A stretch of DNA of 8,418 nucleotides from Bryobacteraceae bacterium (GCA_019686145.1 JADGHK010000080.1:1-8418), one strand, 5' to 3'. Shown: positions 1 to 6,211, numbered from the stretch's first letter. Notes: generated by a model not told the origin, from the letters alone. Numbers and translations are program-made.

Positions 1-625
1 CGGCTATCATCAGGACTACGCTGTAGAGCGGGCCTATCGCGATTCACGGATCAACCGCATCTTTGAAGGAACGAACGAAATCAACCGGCTGCTGGCGACC
101 GGGATGCTCCTCAAGAGAGCACAGCGCGGGCAGCTGCCGCTGGTCGAAGCCGTGAAGAAGCTCCAGGCGGAACTGCTGAGCGGTCCCTCGCTCAGCGGCC
201 CGGAAAGCGGCGCTTTTGCCGAAGAAAAAAAACTGGTGGAGAATGCCAAGAAAGTCGTCCTTCTGCTCCTTGGCGCTGCCTACCAGAAGTTCATGACGCA
301 GATGGAAGAGCAGCAGGAAGTGATGGCAGGCATCACGGATGCGGCGATGGGCGCCTATGCCATGGAATCCGTCCTGTTGCGAACCATGAAGCTTGGGGAT
401 CGAGCGGGCATCGCGACAGATATGACCGCCGTTTTTCTGAGGGAGACGCTGGCCAGGATCGAAGCCACAGCCCGGGACGTCCTCGCCGCGTGCTCCGAGG
501 GCGATGCCCTGCGTATCAACCTTGTAGCCCTCCGGCGCTTCACGAAATTTGAACCGGTCAACGCCATCGAGCTTCGGCGTAGGATCGCAACCCGCCTGCT
601 GGATGCCGAGCGATACACCTTCTAA
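1..625 (+). CDS. Acyl-CoA dehydrogenase, C-terminal part (VLCAD/FadE-like), 5' truncated by window edge
   Basis: Only the last 207 residues are present; the reading frame enters at base 2 and stops at TAA 623-625. The enzyme would catalyse FAD-dependent alpha,beta-dehydrogenation of acyl-CoA, the first step of fatty-acid beta-oxidation. The first visible residues, around 4-33, contain the family block YRDSRINRIFEGTNEINR. Its Glu in FEGT (codon 65-67) lines up with the catalytic base of MCAD/VLCAD. After this the protein continues for about 170 residues as an Ala/Leu/Glu-rich helical domain. Short-chain enzymes end soon after the motif, while VLCAD/ACAD9 and Bacillus FadE-type enzymes (about 590 aa) carry such an extra C-terminal domain, so I favour the long-chain class. 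The missing N-terminal part lies left of the window. The 3' end overlaps the next gene by 23 bases, suggesting co-transcription. Substrate chain length is inference. Confidence 0.93.
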   Translation, partial: GYHQDYAVERAYRDSRINRIFEGTNEINRLLATGMLLKRAQRGQLPLVEAVKKLQAELLSGPSLSGPESGAFAEEKKLVENAKKVVLLLLGAAYQKFMTQMEEQQEVMAGITDAAMGAYAMESVLLRTMKLGDRAGIATDMTAVFLRETLARIEATARDVLAACSEGDALRINLVALRRFTKFEPVNAIELRRRIATRLLDAERYTF

Positions 626-1082
626 GCCCCGACGCCCTCGCGTCATCGTCCTGGTCGGCTTGCCCGGGTCCGGCAAGTCGACATGGGCCCGGGCTCACCA
701 CTGCACGGCGCTTTCCTCAGACGACCTCCGGAAGCTGCTTGCCGATGACGCCACAGACCAGACGATCCACGCCGAAGTATTTGGCACTCTCCGATACCTC
801 CTGCGCCGCCGCCTCGAACTGAAGCGCCCGCTCACGTGCATCGACGCGACGAACCTTACTCCCAAAGAGCGCCGTCCGTACATTGCCATGGCTCGCCTTT
901 ACGGGGCTGACGCCGAGGCTGTCTTCTTCGACGTCCCCGTCGAGGTGTGCAAGGAGCGCAATACCGGCCGGGATCGCGTAGTGCCGAACGAGGCGATCGA
1001 CACGATGGCCGTCAAGCTGCGCCCGCCGACTCGGGAAGAAGGATTCTCCCGGGTGACCGTCATCCGCTGGAAGCCGGACTAG
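603..1082 (+). CDS. Stand-alone P-loop kinase, Pnkp-like (putative polynucleotide 5'-kinase)
   Basis: A 159-residue protein from ATG 603; an in-frame ATG at 549 lies deeper inside the upstream gene and would add 18 residues unlike the family. Walker A is G19-LPGSGK-S26. It is followed by SSDDLR, with D40 and R43 at the places of the general base D35 and R38 of T4 polynucleotide kinase. Then come DATNL (81-85), FFDVP (108-112), and VCKERN plus R123/R125, an Arg-rich lid. The C-terminus has an EEGF motif (145-148). The order and wording (SSD, DATN, VCxERN, EGF) closely recall the kinase module of bacterial Pnkp, the RNA-repair partner of Hen1, but no phosphatase or ligase module is attached. 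The expected reaction is phosphate transfer from ATP to a 5'-OH nucleic-acid end; a zeta-toxin-like or small-molecule kinase is the alternative. No clear SD is seen close to 603, so translation may be coupled to the overlapping dehydrogenase gene. The stop shares bases CTAG 1079-1082 with truA on the other strand. Confidence 0.85.
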   Translation: MPSDTPSKPRRPRVIVLVGLPGSGKSTWARAHHCTALSSDDLRKLLADDATDQTIHAEVFGTLRYLLRRRLELKRPLTCIDATNLTPKERRPYIAMARLYGADAEAVFFDVPVEVCKERNTGRDRVVPNEAIDTMAVKLRPPTREEGFSRVTVIRWKPD

Positions 1083-1861
1083 CGCCGGCGGCGCTGCCTG
1101 TCCGACGGATCCGGGTAGTAGACCCTTTCCAGGAACAAGCCGGAAGCAGGGGCAGTCCAGGCGGCAACGTTGAGGCGCGGGTCGCACCGGGCTTCCAGGA
1201 GCTTCTGATAGTCCTCCATGCTGATCTCGCCTTTGCCCAGCTTTACGAGCACGCCGACAAGCCGCCGGACCATCCGCCACAGGAAGTGCGACGCCTCGAT
1301 GCGGAAGAGGATGAGGTCCTTATCCAGTTCAACCAGCGCCGAACTAACCTCGACAATGGTGGATTCGTCCGGACGCGAGGGGTCACCCGCCCGGAAGCAG
1401 CGGAAATCATGACGCCCTACGAGCATCTGCGCAGCCCGCGCCATCGCCGGCACATCCAGCTTCTCTTTGACCCACCAGACGTATCGTTTCTCAAAGGCCC
1501 GCTTGCGCGTCGAGATGCGGTACGCGTAGGTGCGTGTCGCCGCGTCGTGTCGTGCGTGGAACCTGGGCGAGACCTCTTCGACGCTCAGAACGGCGATGTC
1601 GGCAGGAAGGCGGTCATTCAACTGATGCAGGATGGCGTCCGGATGCAGCTTCTTCAGAGTCGGAGCGCGAAGGTGCGCTACCTGCGCCGTTGCGTGAACG
1701 CCGGCATCCGTCCTCCCGGCCCCCTGGATTTCGACCTGAACTCCGAAAAAATCCTCCGCCGCCTTGCGGATCTCTCCTTGTATGGTTCGCGCATTCTTCT
1801 GCTCCTGCCATCCGCTGTAGCGCGACCCGTCGTACTCGAGGGTCAGCTTCCAGGTCCTCAC
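1079..1861 (-). CDS. truA: tRNA pseudouridine(38-40) synthase TruA
   Basis: Isomerises uridine to pseudouridine at positions 38-40 in the anticodon arm of tRNAs, in the cytoplasm. From the GTG at 1861 the protein is 260 residues, close to the usual 245-270. The N-terminal block LTLEYDGSRYSGWQ (6-19) and the catalytic block GRTDAGVH (49-56) are intact, with D52 the nucleophile. Further TruA landmarks are the Arg/Ala-rich RTYAYRI strand and the SHFLWRMVRRLVGVLVKLG helix, typical of the C-terminal half. An ATG at 1903 would add 14 residues inside the upstream gene. I prefer GTG 1861 because it overlaps the MFS stop as GTGA and has an SD-like AAAAGGGG just upstream. It is the last gene of the trpS-MFS-truA cluster. 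Its TAG stop lies in a CTAG shared with the convergent kinase gene. Confidence 0.97.
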   Translation of the reverse strand: MRTWKLTLEYDGSRYSGWQEQKNARTIQGEIRKAAEDFFGVQVEIQGAGRTDAGVHATAQVAHLRAPTLKKLHPDAILHQLNDRLPADIAVLSVEEVSPRFHARHDAATRTYAYRISTRKRAFEKRYVWWVKEKLDVPAMARAAQMLVGRHDFRCFRAGDPSRPDESTIVEVSSALVELDKDLILFRIEASHFLWRMVRRLVGVLVKLGKGEISMEDYQKLLEARCDPRLNVAAWTAPASGLFLERVYYPDPSDRQRRRR

Positions 1862-3168
1862 GCCGCCCCTTTTCTCTCCCGGATCTCCGGCGTCTCCCTC
1901 CATAGCCGCTGTCCGTACAGCCAGAGCGCCGCGGGAACAAACGCGAGCATCCCCGTCCCGAACGCCAGTGCACGAACGGACGTTCCGGAATCGACCAGGA
2001 CGCCTCCGGTGTAAATCACGACCGACATTGAAAGAGTAAGGAAGCTGAAATCGACCGAAAAGACGCGGCCGCGGAAACGGTCATCCGTCTGGAAGTGAAG
2101 CAAAGTCGTGGAAAAAACCCAGATGATGGACCCTCCGGCATGTGCGACAACAACGCATGCGGCAGCAGCCCAGATATTCGGCGCAAAGGTCAGCGCTAAA
2201 TAGCCGGCGGCAATCGAGAGAAAGCCGCAGAGAATCCCCCGTCGCAGCCGTTTCGGATCACGCCCGGCGAAATATCCTCCCACGAGCGGGCCAATCAGGG
2301 CGCCAACTCCTCTGGCTCCGAGCAGCAGACTCATGCCCAGCATGCCTGCCCGCTGCGCTCCAAGCTCATCCATTCCAACCGGAAACGTCCGCTCACCGAG
2401 AATCGGCAAAATCACCCAGTGAGCGCCCATAAACCCGAGCCCCGCCTTGACGAACAGCGTCGCAAGAAGCCGGGTGTTCGAACGGACGTAGCGAAGCCCC
2501 TCGAAAATCGGAGAAAAGTCGAAGAGATTCCGGATCCGGAAGGGCTTGACGCTCGTCAAATGGGTCTCTTCCAAACGAATCGAGCTCAGGATCGCAGCCG
2601 AAAGGAGAAACGTCGCGGCGTTGATGCAGAATACCGAATTGCGGCCGAACAGGACGGCAATCGCGCCGCCGACGGTCGACCCGAACGCCAGGTTAAAGGA
2701 CCACGTCGTAGACGAAAGAGCGTTGGCCACTACCGTATCCGACTCGTTCCCGGTCACACTGGGGATCATGGCCGTCCTGCCCGGCTCGAAGAACGCCCAC
2801 ATCACCGTCTCGAGAAAAAGCAGGCTGTAGAGGGCGGGCACGAACTCAACCGTGGCGACGAAAGGCATGCACAGCACGATACAGGCGCGAACCAGATCCG
2901 CCATGATCATGACTTTCCGCCGGCTCACGCAGTCATTGACCACGCCCGCCATCGGAGCGATGAATACCTGCGGAAGCACCTGCAGCACTACGGCCGTCGC
3001 TACGCTCTTGGCTGTGCCCGTGAGTTCGAGAAGCAGACTGTAGATGGCGACCGCATACAACCAATCGCCCACTTCGGAAATAATCTGCGCCATCCAAAGC
3101 AGACGAAAGTTGCGGTTGCCGCGGATCAGCCGCCAGTACGAGGAGAGCGATAGCGGCCGCGGATCCAT
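1858..3168 (-). CDS. Major facilitator superfamily transporter, probable exporter (MFS_3/EntS-like)
   Basis: A 436-residue polytopic inner-membrane protein with about 12 hydrophobic segments, beginning with NFRLLWMAQIISEVGDWLYA (21-40). The loop between helices 2 and 3 carries the MFS motif A in the form G75-VVND-CVSRRK85. The NFRLLW and GDWLYAVAI start and the DDRFRGRVFSVD segment in the second half are typical of the MFS_3 (PF05977-like) group. That group includes the enterobactin exporter EntS and many uncharacterised proton-driven effluxers, so the substrate here is unknown. I start at ATG 3168, one base after the trpS stop (TGACATG). A start at 3270 would add a Ser/Arg-rich 34-residue leader inside trpS and is unlikely. 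The end overlaps truA as GTGA. Its place between two tRNA-function genes is odd for an exporter and may only reflect operon packing. Confidence 0.93.
   Translation of the reverse strand: MDPRPLSLSSYWRLIRGNRNFRLLWMAQIISEVGDWLYAVAIYSLLLELTGTAKSVATAVVLQVLPQVFIAPMAGVVNDCVSRRKVMIMADLVRACIVLCMPFVATVEFVPALYSLLFLETVMWAFFEPGRTAMIPSVTGNESDTVVANALSSTTWSFNLAFGSTVGGAIAVLFGRNSVFCINAATFLLSAAILSSIRLEETHLTSVKPFRIRNLFDFSPIFEGLRYVRSNTRLLATLFVKAGLGFMGAHWVILPILGERTFPVGMDELGAQRAGMLGMSLLLGARGVGALIGPLVGGYFAGRDPKRLRRGILCGFLSIAAGYLALTFAPNIWAAAACVVVAHAGGSIIWVFSTTLLHFQTDDRFRGRVFSVDFSFLTLSMSVVIYTGGVLVDSGTSVRALAFGTGMLAFVPAALWLYGQRLWRETPEIRERKGAA
1866..1873 (-). promoter_or_regulatory. Ribosome binding site supporting the GTG start of truA
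   Basis: On the - strand AAAAGGGG sits 4 bases before GTG 1861-1859, inside the last codons of the MFS gene. A second purine run, GGGAGAG (1874-1880), lies just upstream of it. Together with the GTGA stop/start overlap this favours the GTG over the upstream ATG at 1903 and suggests translational coupling. Confidence 0.5.
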
Positions 3169-3169
3169 G

Positions 3170-4159
3170 TCACGATCGCGTGTAGAGGCCCATGCGCTGC
3201 TTGACGAGCTCAACGGTCGACTCGGCAATCGGCCGGACCCGTTCAGCTCCCTCCCGCAAGACCCCTTCAAGATAGCCGGGCTCGCACGTAATCTCCTGAT
3301 ACCGCTTCTGGAGAGGCTCGATGTGTTCGATCACCACCTCGGCGACCTGCTTCTTCAGATCGCCGTACCGCATACCCGTGAAGTGCGCTCGCATCTTTTC
3401 ATCAGGCCACTCGGTGAAAGCCTGGAAGATGGCAAGCAGGTTCCGGACCCCGGGCCCCATGGTCGAAAAGTCGACGGCGGGATTCGAATCCGTAGTCGCC
3501 CGCATAATCTTCTTGCGCACGACGTCGGGAGGATCGAGCAGCGCCACGGCATGCCCCGATCCAGGCGCGGACTTGCTCATCTTCTTTTCCGGCTCATCGA
3601 GCCCCATGATTCTGGCGCCGACCGCCGGAAGCTTCGTCTCCGGCATGACGAACGTCTCGCCGTATAGCGAATTGAAGCGCTGGGCGATATCGCGCGTCAA
3701 CTCGAGGTGCTGCGCCTGGTCGTCGCCAACGGGCACGATATTGGCCTGGTATAACAGAATGTCGCTCGCCATCAGCACGGGGTATTGCAGCAGCCCGTCG
3801 CCGACCGTTTCCTGGGCCGCCGCTTTGGCCTTATACTGCGTCATCCGCTCCAGCCAGCCAACCGGAGTCACACACGTCAGCATCCAGGCCAGCTCCGTGT
3901 GCCCCGGGACAGCGGACTGCACCATCACCGAGGAGTGCTTCGGGTCGATGCCGGCAGCGAGGAAGAGCGCTGCGATCTCCTTAATCTTCGAACGGAGCTC
4001 GTCGGGCGGCTGGTAAACCGTAATCGCGTGCAGATCGACAATGCAGAAGATGCTCTCGTAGTTGTGCTGCATCTTCACCCAGTTCTTGAGCGCTCCCAGG
4101 TAATTGCCGATGTGCAGATTGCCCGAAGGTTGGACTCCGGAAAAGACTCGTGCTTTCAT
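3170..4159 (-). CDS. trpS: Tryptophanyl-tRNA synthetase
   Basis: Charges tRNA-Trp with tryptophan using ATP; a class Ic aminoacyl-tRNA synthetase, cytoplasmic homodimer. At 329 residues it matches the bacterial norm (about 330). The Rossmann-fold signatures are complete: PSGNLHIGNYLGAL (11-24) holds the HIGH-type motif as HIGN (16-19), and KMSKS is at 193-197. In between are SDILLYQA (132-139) and the tRNA/Trp-site segment GDDQAQHLELTRDIA (145-159). There is no Cys-rich Fe-S insertion such as some thermophiles carry. The ATG at 4159 gives exactly the conserved N-terminus KARVFSGVQPSGN. No convincing Shine-Dalgarno stands before it. It heads the - strand cluster trpS-MFS-truA and diverges from rlmD. 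No trp leader peptide or T-box is visible upstream, and the 33-base gap leaves no room for one. Confidence 0.98.
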   Translation of the reverse strand: MKARVFSGVQPSGNLHIGNYLGALKNWVKMQHNYESIFCIVDLHAITVYQPPDELRSKIKEIAALFLAAGIDPKHSSVMVQSAVPGHTELAWMLTCVTPVGWLERMTQYKAKAAAQETVGDGLLQYPVLMASDILLYQANIVPVGDDQAQHLELTRDIAQRFNSLYGETFVMPETKLPAVGARIMGLDEPEKKMSKSAPGSGHAVALLDPPDVVRKKIMRATTDSNPAVDFSTMGPGVRNLLAIFQAFTEWPDEKMRAHFTGMRYGDLKKQVAEVVIEHIEPLQKRYQEITCEPGYLEGVLREGAERVRPIAESTVELVKQRMGLYTRS

Positions 4160-4182
4160 GCTGAATAGAGGACCAAGCTTTC

Positions 4183-4211
4183 ATCGTAAGTGATGGAGAA
4201 CCACGAGACAA
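4183..4211 (-). promoter_or_regulatory. Candidate sigma70 promoter for trpS
   Basis: On the - strand TTGTCT (4211-4206, 4/6 to TTGACA) and TACGAT (4188-4183, 4/6 to TATAAT) are separated by exactly 17 bases. This would give a 5' leader of about 16-20 bases before ATG 4159. The elements lie across the start codon and first codons of the divergent rlmD gene, as the tiny intergenic gap demands. The match is modest and found by eye. Confidence 0.3.
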
Positions 4212-5413
4212 ATCAACCAGCCGATGACGGTGAGATTCGCGCCGAGAAGCTCGTCTACGGGGGAGACGCCCTGGCCCGGCTGGACGGACGCGTCATTCTG
4301 ACCCCGTTTCTTCTCCCCGGCGAGATCGCGCGAGTCGAAACGTCGCCCTACCGTTCAGGGCTTCTGACCGGCAAGGTTGCGAAGCGGCTCTCCGATCACC
4401 CGGAGCGCGTGGAGGCCCGGTGCCCCTACTTTGGCCGGTGCGGCGGATGCCAGTATCAGCACGCGCGCTATCCCTACCAACTGGACCAGAAGCGGGAAAT
4501 CCTCCGCGAAGTCATCCGACGCATCGGACATTTTGAGGCGCCCGACGACATCGAGATCATATCCGGTTACGAGTGGGAGTACCGCAATCGAAGCCAGTTT
4601 CACTTCATCGGCGGCGAGTTGGGTTATCTGGAGGCGCGGTCCCACCGGCTTTGCCCCGTCTACAGCTGCCCGATTTCGTCTCCGCGCGTGAACGAAGTGC
4701 TGGCGGCGCTTCAGGAGATGCGCCAGGACCGCCGGTTCCCGCGCTTCGTCCAGTCGCTTGAGGTCTTCACGAACGAGACAGATGTACAACTGAACGTCCG
4801 GACGGAGCGCCCAGTGGCGAAGCGCTTTTTCGAATGGGCGGCCGAACGGATACCCGGCCTCGTGAAGTCATCGCTCGACTACCCGGTTGGGCGGTACGTT
4901 TACCGGGTTGGCCACAAGTCCTTTTTCCAGGTGAACCGTTTCCTGATCGAGGATCTGGTCCGGCTCGTGATCCCCGACGCCGGAGGTGACTTCGCGCTCG
5001 ACCTTTACGCCGGGGTCGGCCTGTTTACGCTCCCTCTGACCGAACGCTTCGGGTCGGTCCTGGCCGTGGAGTCCGGGGCAGGAGCGGTGCGGGACCTCCT
5101 CTTCAACGCGGATCGCGCCGGGGTCCCGGTGCAGGCCGCGCAATCCGACGTCGCCAGGTTTCTGGCTGCCTACGATCGCCGGCCCGACTTTGTCGTCGCC
5201 GACCCGCCGCGTGAGGGCTTGGGGAAACAGGTTGTCTCTGAGCTGCTGCGCCTGAAACCGCCGCGCCTGACCATCGTCTCGTGCGATCCATCTACCTTGG
5301 CCAGAGACCTGGCACCCCTGCTCCAGGGCGGCTACTCTCTGCGGAAGCTGACTCTCGTAGACCTGTTCCCTCAGACGTTCCACATTGAATCGGTAGCGCA
5401 GCTTGCCCTTTAA
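4193..5413 (+). CDS. rlmD: 23S rRNA (uracil-5-)-methyltransferase, RlmD/TrmA family
   Basis: SAM-dependent methylation of C5 of uridine in RNA, most likely U1939 of 23S rRNA. The protein is 406 residues from ATG 4193; a GTG directly before it (4190) is an alternative start. An N-terminal TRAM-like beta domain (about 14-70) precedes the [4Fe-4S] cysteines C77, C83 and C86 in CPYFGRCGGC, with the fourth ligand probably C159 (C154 is nearby). FFQVN marks the central domain, and DLYAGVGLFTLPL is the SAM-binding motif I. D337-PPR is the uracil-site motif, and VSCDPSTLARDL carries the nucleophile C364. The length is slightly below E. coli RlmD (433). The family also contains TrmA, RlmC and RlmCD; the Fe-S motif excludes TrmA, but RlmC/RlmCD specificity cannot be ruled out. 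It diverges from trpS, and its TAA overlaps the cutA stop in TTAA 5410-5413. I see no SD or clear promoter of its own. Confidence 0.92.
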   Translation: MENHETNQPADDGEIRAEKLVYGGDALARLDGRVILTPFLLPGEIARVETSPYRSGLLTGKVAKRLSDHPERVEARCPYFGRCGGCQYQHARYPYQLDQKREILREVIRRIGHFEAPDDIEIISGYEWEYRNRSQFHFIGGELGYLEARSHRLCPVYSCPISSPRVNEVLAALQEMRQDRRFPRFVQSLEVFTNETDVQLNVRTERPVAKRFFEWAAERIPGLVKSSLDYPVGRYVYRVGHKSFFQVNRFLIEDLVRLVIPDAGGDFALDLYAGVGLFTLPLTERFGSVLAVESGAGAVRDLLFNADRAGVPVQAAQSDVARFLAAYDRRPDFVVADPPREGLGKQVVSELLRLKPPRLTIVSCDPSTLARDLAPLLQGGYSLRKLTLVDLFPQTFHIESVAQLAL

Positions 5414-5745
5414 GCCCGTTCCTGTAGCGGGACGGTCTCCTGGTCGATCCAGTCGAGATAGCGCTCGGACCCGTCGACGATGGGAAGCACAATGAATTCC
5501 GGCACGTCATAGGAATGCTGCTTCTGAATCATTTCTCTCACCTGCTCGACGAGCCCCCGTCGCGTCTTGATCACAAGCATCCACTCCCGCTCCGTCTCCA
5601 CCGCCCCTTTCCAGCGATAGATACTGCGAATCGGGCTGCTGATGTTGACGCAGGCAGCCAGGCGGGAGTCTACCAGCGCTCGCGCCACCTTTTCCGCCTC
5701 TTCCTCGCTGCCGCACGTGCTGATCGCCACGATCTTGTCAGTCAT
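5410..5745 (-). CDS. cutA: Divalent-cation tolerance protein CutA (CutA1)
   Basis: A small cytoplasmic trimeric protein of ferredoxin-like fold, linked genetically to copper/divalent-metal tolerance in E. coli; its molecular role is still uncertain and it resembles PII signalling proteins in shape. At 111 residues it has the family length. Visible family blocks are RLAACVNI (28-35, with the conserved Cys), IYRWKGAVE (42-50), EREWMLVIKT (52-61) and HSYDVPEFIVLPI (77-89), ending in YLDWI. All core motifs are intact. It is a single gene, convergent with rlmD (shared TTAA stop) and divergent from the FtsB-like gene. Upstream of ATG 5745 there is no properly spaced SD, and the best promoter would start RNA only a few bases before the ATG. 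Confidence 0.97.
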   Translation of the reverse strand: MTDKIVAISTCGSEEEAEKVARALVDSRLAACVNISSPIRSIYRWKGAVETEREWMLVIKTRRGLVEQVREMIQKQHSYDVPEFIVLPIVDGSERYLDWIDQETVPLQERA

Positions 5746-5755
5746 CCTGTTATTT

Positions 5756-5785
5756 TTTATCGGGGATCGTAGAAAAATTGGTCAA
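5756..5785 (-). promoter_or_regulatory. Candidate sigma70 promoter for cutA
   Basis: On the - strand TTGACC (5785-5780, 5/6 to consensus) and GATAAA (5761-5756, 4/6) are separated by 18 bases in an AT-rich gap. Transcription would begin around 5749-5750, leaving only about four or five bases before the ATG at 5745. This overlaps the candidate promoter of the + strand gene at 5770-5798, so the two could compete. Confidence 0.4.
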
Positions 5786-5798
5786 ATCGGATTATAAG
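5770..5798 (+). promoter_or_regulatory. Candidate sigma70 promoter for the FtsB-like gene
   Basis: TAGAAA (5770-5775, 4/6) and TATAAG (5793-5798, 5/6) with a 17-base spacer, in the AT-rich divergent gap. Transcription would start near 5805, giving a leader of about 22 bases to the GTG at 5827. An alternative -35 TTGGTC (5778-5783) is spaced too closely (9 bases) to pair with the same -10. Confidence 0.35.
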
Positions 5799-5806
5799 TT
5801 TTAGGT

Positions 5807-5811
5807 AGGAG
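5807..5811 (+). promoter_or_regulatory. Shine-Dalgarno AGGAG with unusually long spacing before GTG 5827
   Basis: AGGAG is the only strong SD upstream of the FtsB-like gene, but 15 bases separate it from the GTG start. A stop codon in the same frame (TAG 5806-5808) and the lack of any other start between them rule out a start further upstream. Confidence 0.35.
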
Positions 5812-5826
5812 CGATCCCAGCCGAAG

Positions 5827-6135
5827 GTGAAAAACACGGTCCGTAATCTTGGCGTCCTTGCTGTGCTCGGCCTGCTTGGCGGGTACGTCTACCTTGCGTT
5901 GCAAGGTCCTCAAGGCATCCCGGCCCTCATGGAGAAGCGGCGGGAGATTCGTGAGCTTGAGGAACAGAACCAGAATCTCAAAGCTGAGATCGAGAGGCGG
6001 AAAGAACGAATCCGCGTTCTGACTTCGGATCCGGACGCGCAGGAACTGGAGATCCGGCGCCGCCTGAAGCTCCAGCGCGAAGGAGACACCTCCTTCTTCC
6101 TACCCCAGGAAAAGACCCCTTCGCCAGCAAAGTAA
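5827..6135 (+). CDS. Septum formation initiator family protein (FtsB/DivIC-like)
   Basis: A 102-residue single-pass inner-membrane protein. A short basic N-terminus (KNTVR) is followed by one transmembrane helix (about 8-26) and a charged coiled coil (about 34-67, with ELEEQNQNLKAEIERRKERI in heptad style). A short C-terminal block follows, with LKLQREGDTSFFLP (80-93) in the place of the DivIC/FtsB 'Gl...GE.vf' end. Members of the family act in the periplasmic part of the divisome with FtsL and FtsQ and help trigger septal peptidoglycan synthesis. The length fits (90-110 aa). The start is GTG 5827, forced by a stop just upstream in frame. The C-terminal tail is Pro/Lys-rich. The usual neighbour eno is not visible here, and the gene appears to be transcribed alone. 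FtsL-like or other small coiled-coil membrane proteins are alternatives. Confidence 0.82.
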   Translation: MKNTVRNLGVLAVLGLLGGYVYLALQGPQGIPALMEKRREIRELEEQNQNLKAEIERRKERIRVLTSDPDAQELEIRRRLKLQREGDTSFFLPQEKTPSPAK

Positions 6136-6202
6136 ACCCGGTTCGCCTTTCACGCATCCCGTTCTGTCCCTGGCCAATACCACGCGGCTTCCGGCGCAGC
6201 TA

Positions 6203-6211
6203 TGCTAGAAT
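6203..6211 (+). promoter_or_regulatory. Extended -10 promoter for the histidine kinase operon
   Basis: TGCTAGAAT: a TGn extension directly before TAGAAT (6206-6211, 5/6 to TATAAT). No good -35 stands 16-18 bases upstream, which is acceptable for extended -10 promoters. RNA would start near 6217-6219, about 27 bases before ATG 6245. The 109-base gap 6136-6244 holds nothing else that I can identify apart from the small hairpin described next. Confidence 0.5.

Larger units (their letters stand above)
5763..5818. repeat. 7-bp inverted repeat flanking the divergent promoters
   Basis: GGGATCG at 5763-5769 and CGATCCC at 5812-5818 are perfect inverted copies, 42 bases apart, bracketing most of the cutA/FtsB-like promoter region. 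The right arm lies between the SD and start codon of the FtsB-like gene. This could be a pair of regulator half-sites or chance; two 7-base arms in a gap this size are not highly significant. Confidence 0.25.

Noticed and set aside
549..602. Upstream ATG that would lengthen the Pnkp-like kinase by 18 residues
   Set aside because: It lies 77 bases inside the dehydrogenase gene, and the added residues are not kinase-like; ATG 603 puts Walker A at the usual distance from the N-terminus.
44..676. 210-codon open frame on - opposite the acyl-CoA dehydrogenase
   Set aside because: It is a shadow of a well-recognised enzyme; no family features and no RBS logic.
947..2014. 355-codon open frame on + opposite truA and the MFS end
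   Set aside because: It is antisense to truA, whose catalytic motifs are intact; its translation is Arg/Pro-rich without domain features. Long shadow frames are expected in GC-rich coding DNA.
2419..3153. 244-codon open frame on + opposite the MFS gene
   Set aside because: The composition is highly charged (Arg/Asp/His/Glu), a mirror of a hydrophobic membrane protein, with no recognisable motif.
3169..3270. Upstream start that would lengthen the MFS protein by 34 residues
   Set aside because: The addition is Ser/Arg/Gly-rich, lies within trpS, and the ATG at 3168 follows the trpS stop directly and matches the normal MFS N-terminus.
4868..5383. 171-codon open frame on - opposite rlmD
   Set aside because: It lies wholly antisense to the SAM and catalytic motifs of RlmD; low-complexity charged translation.
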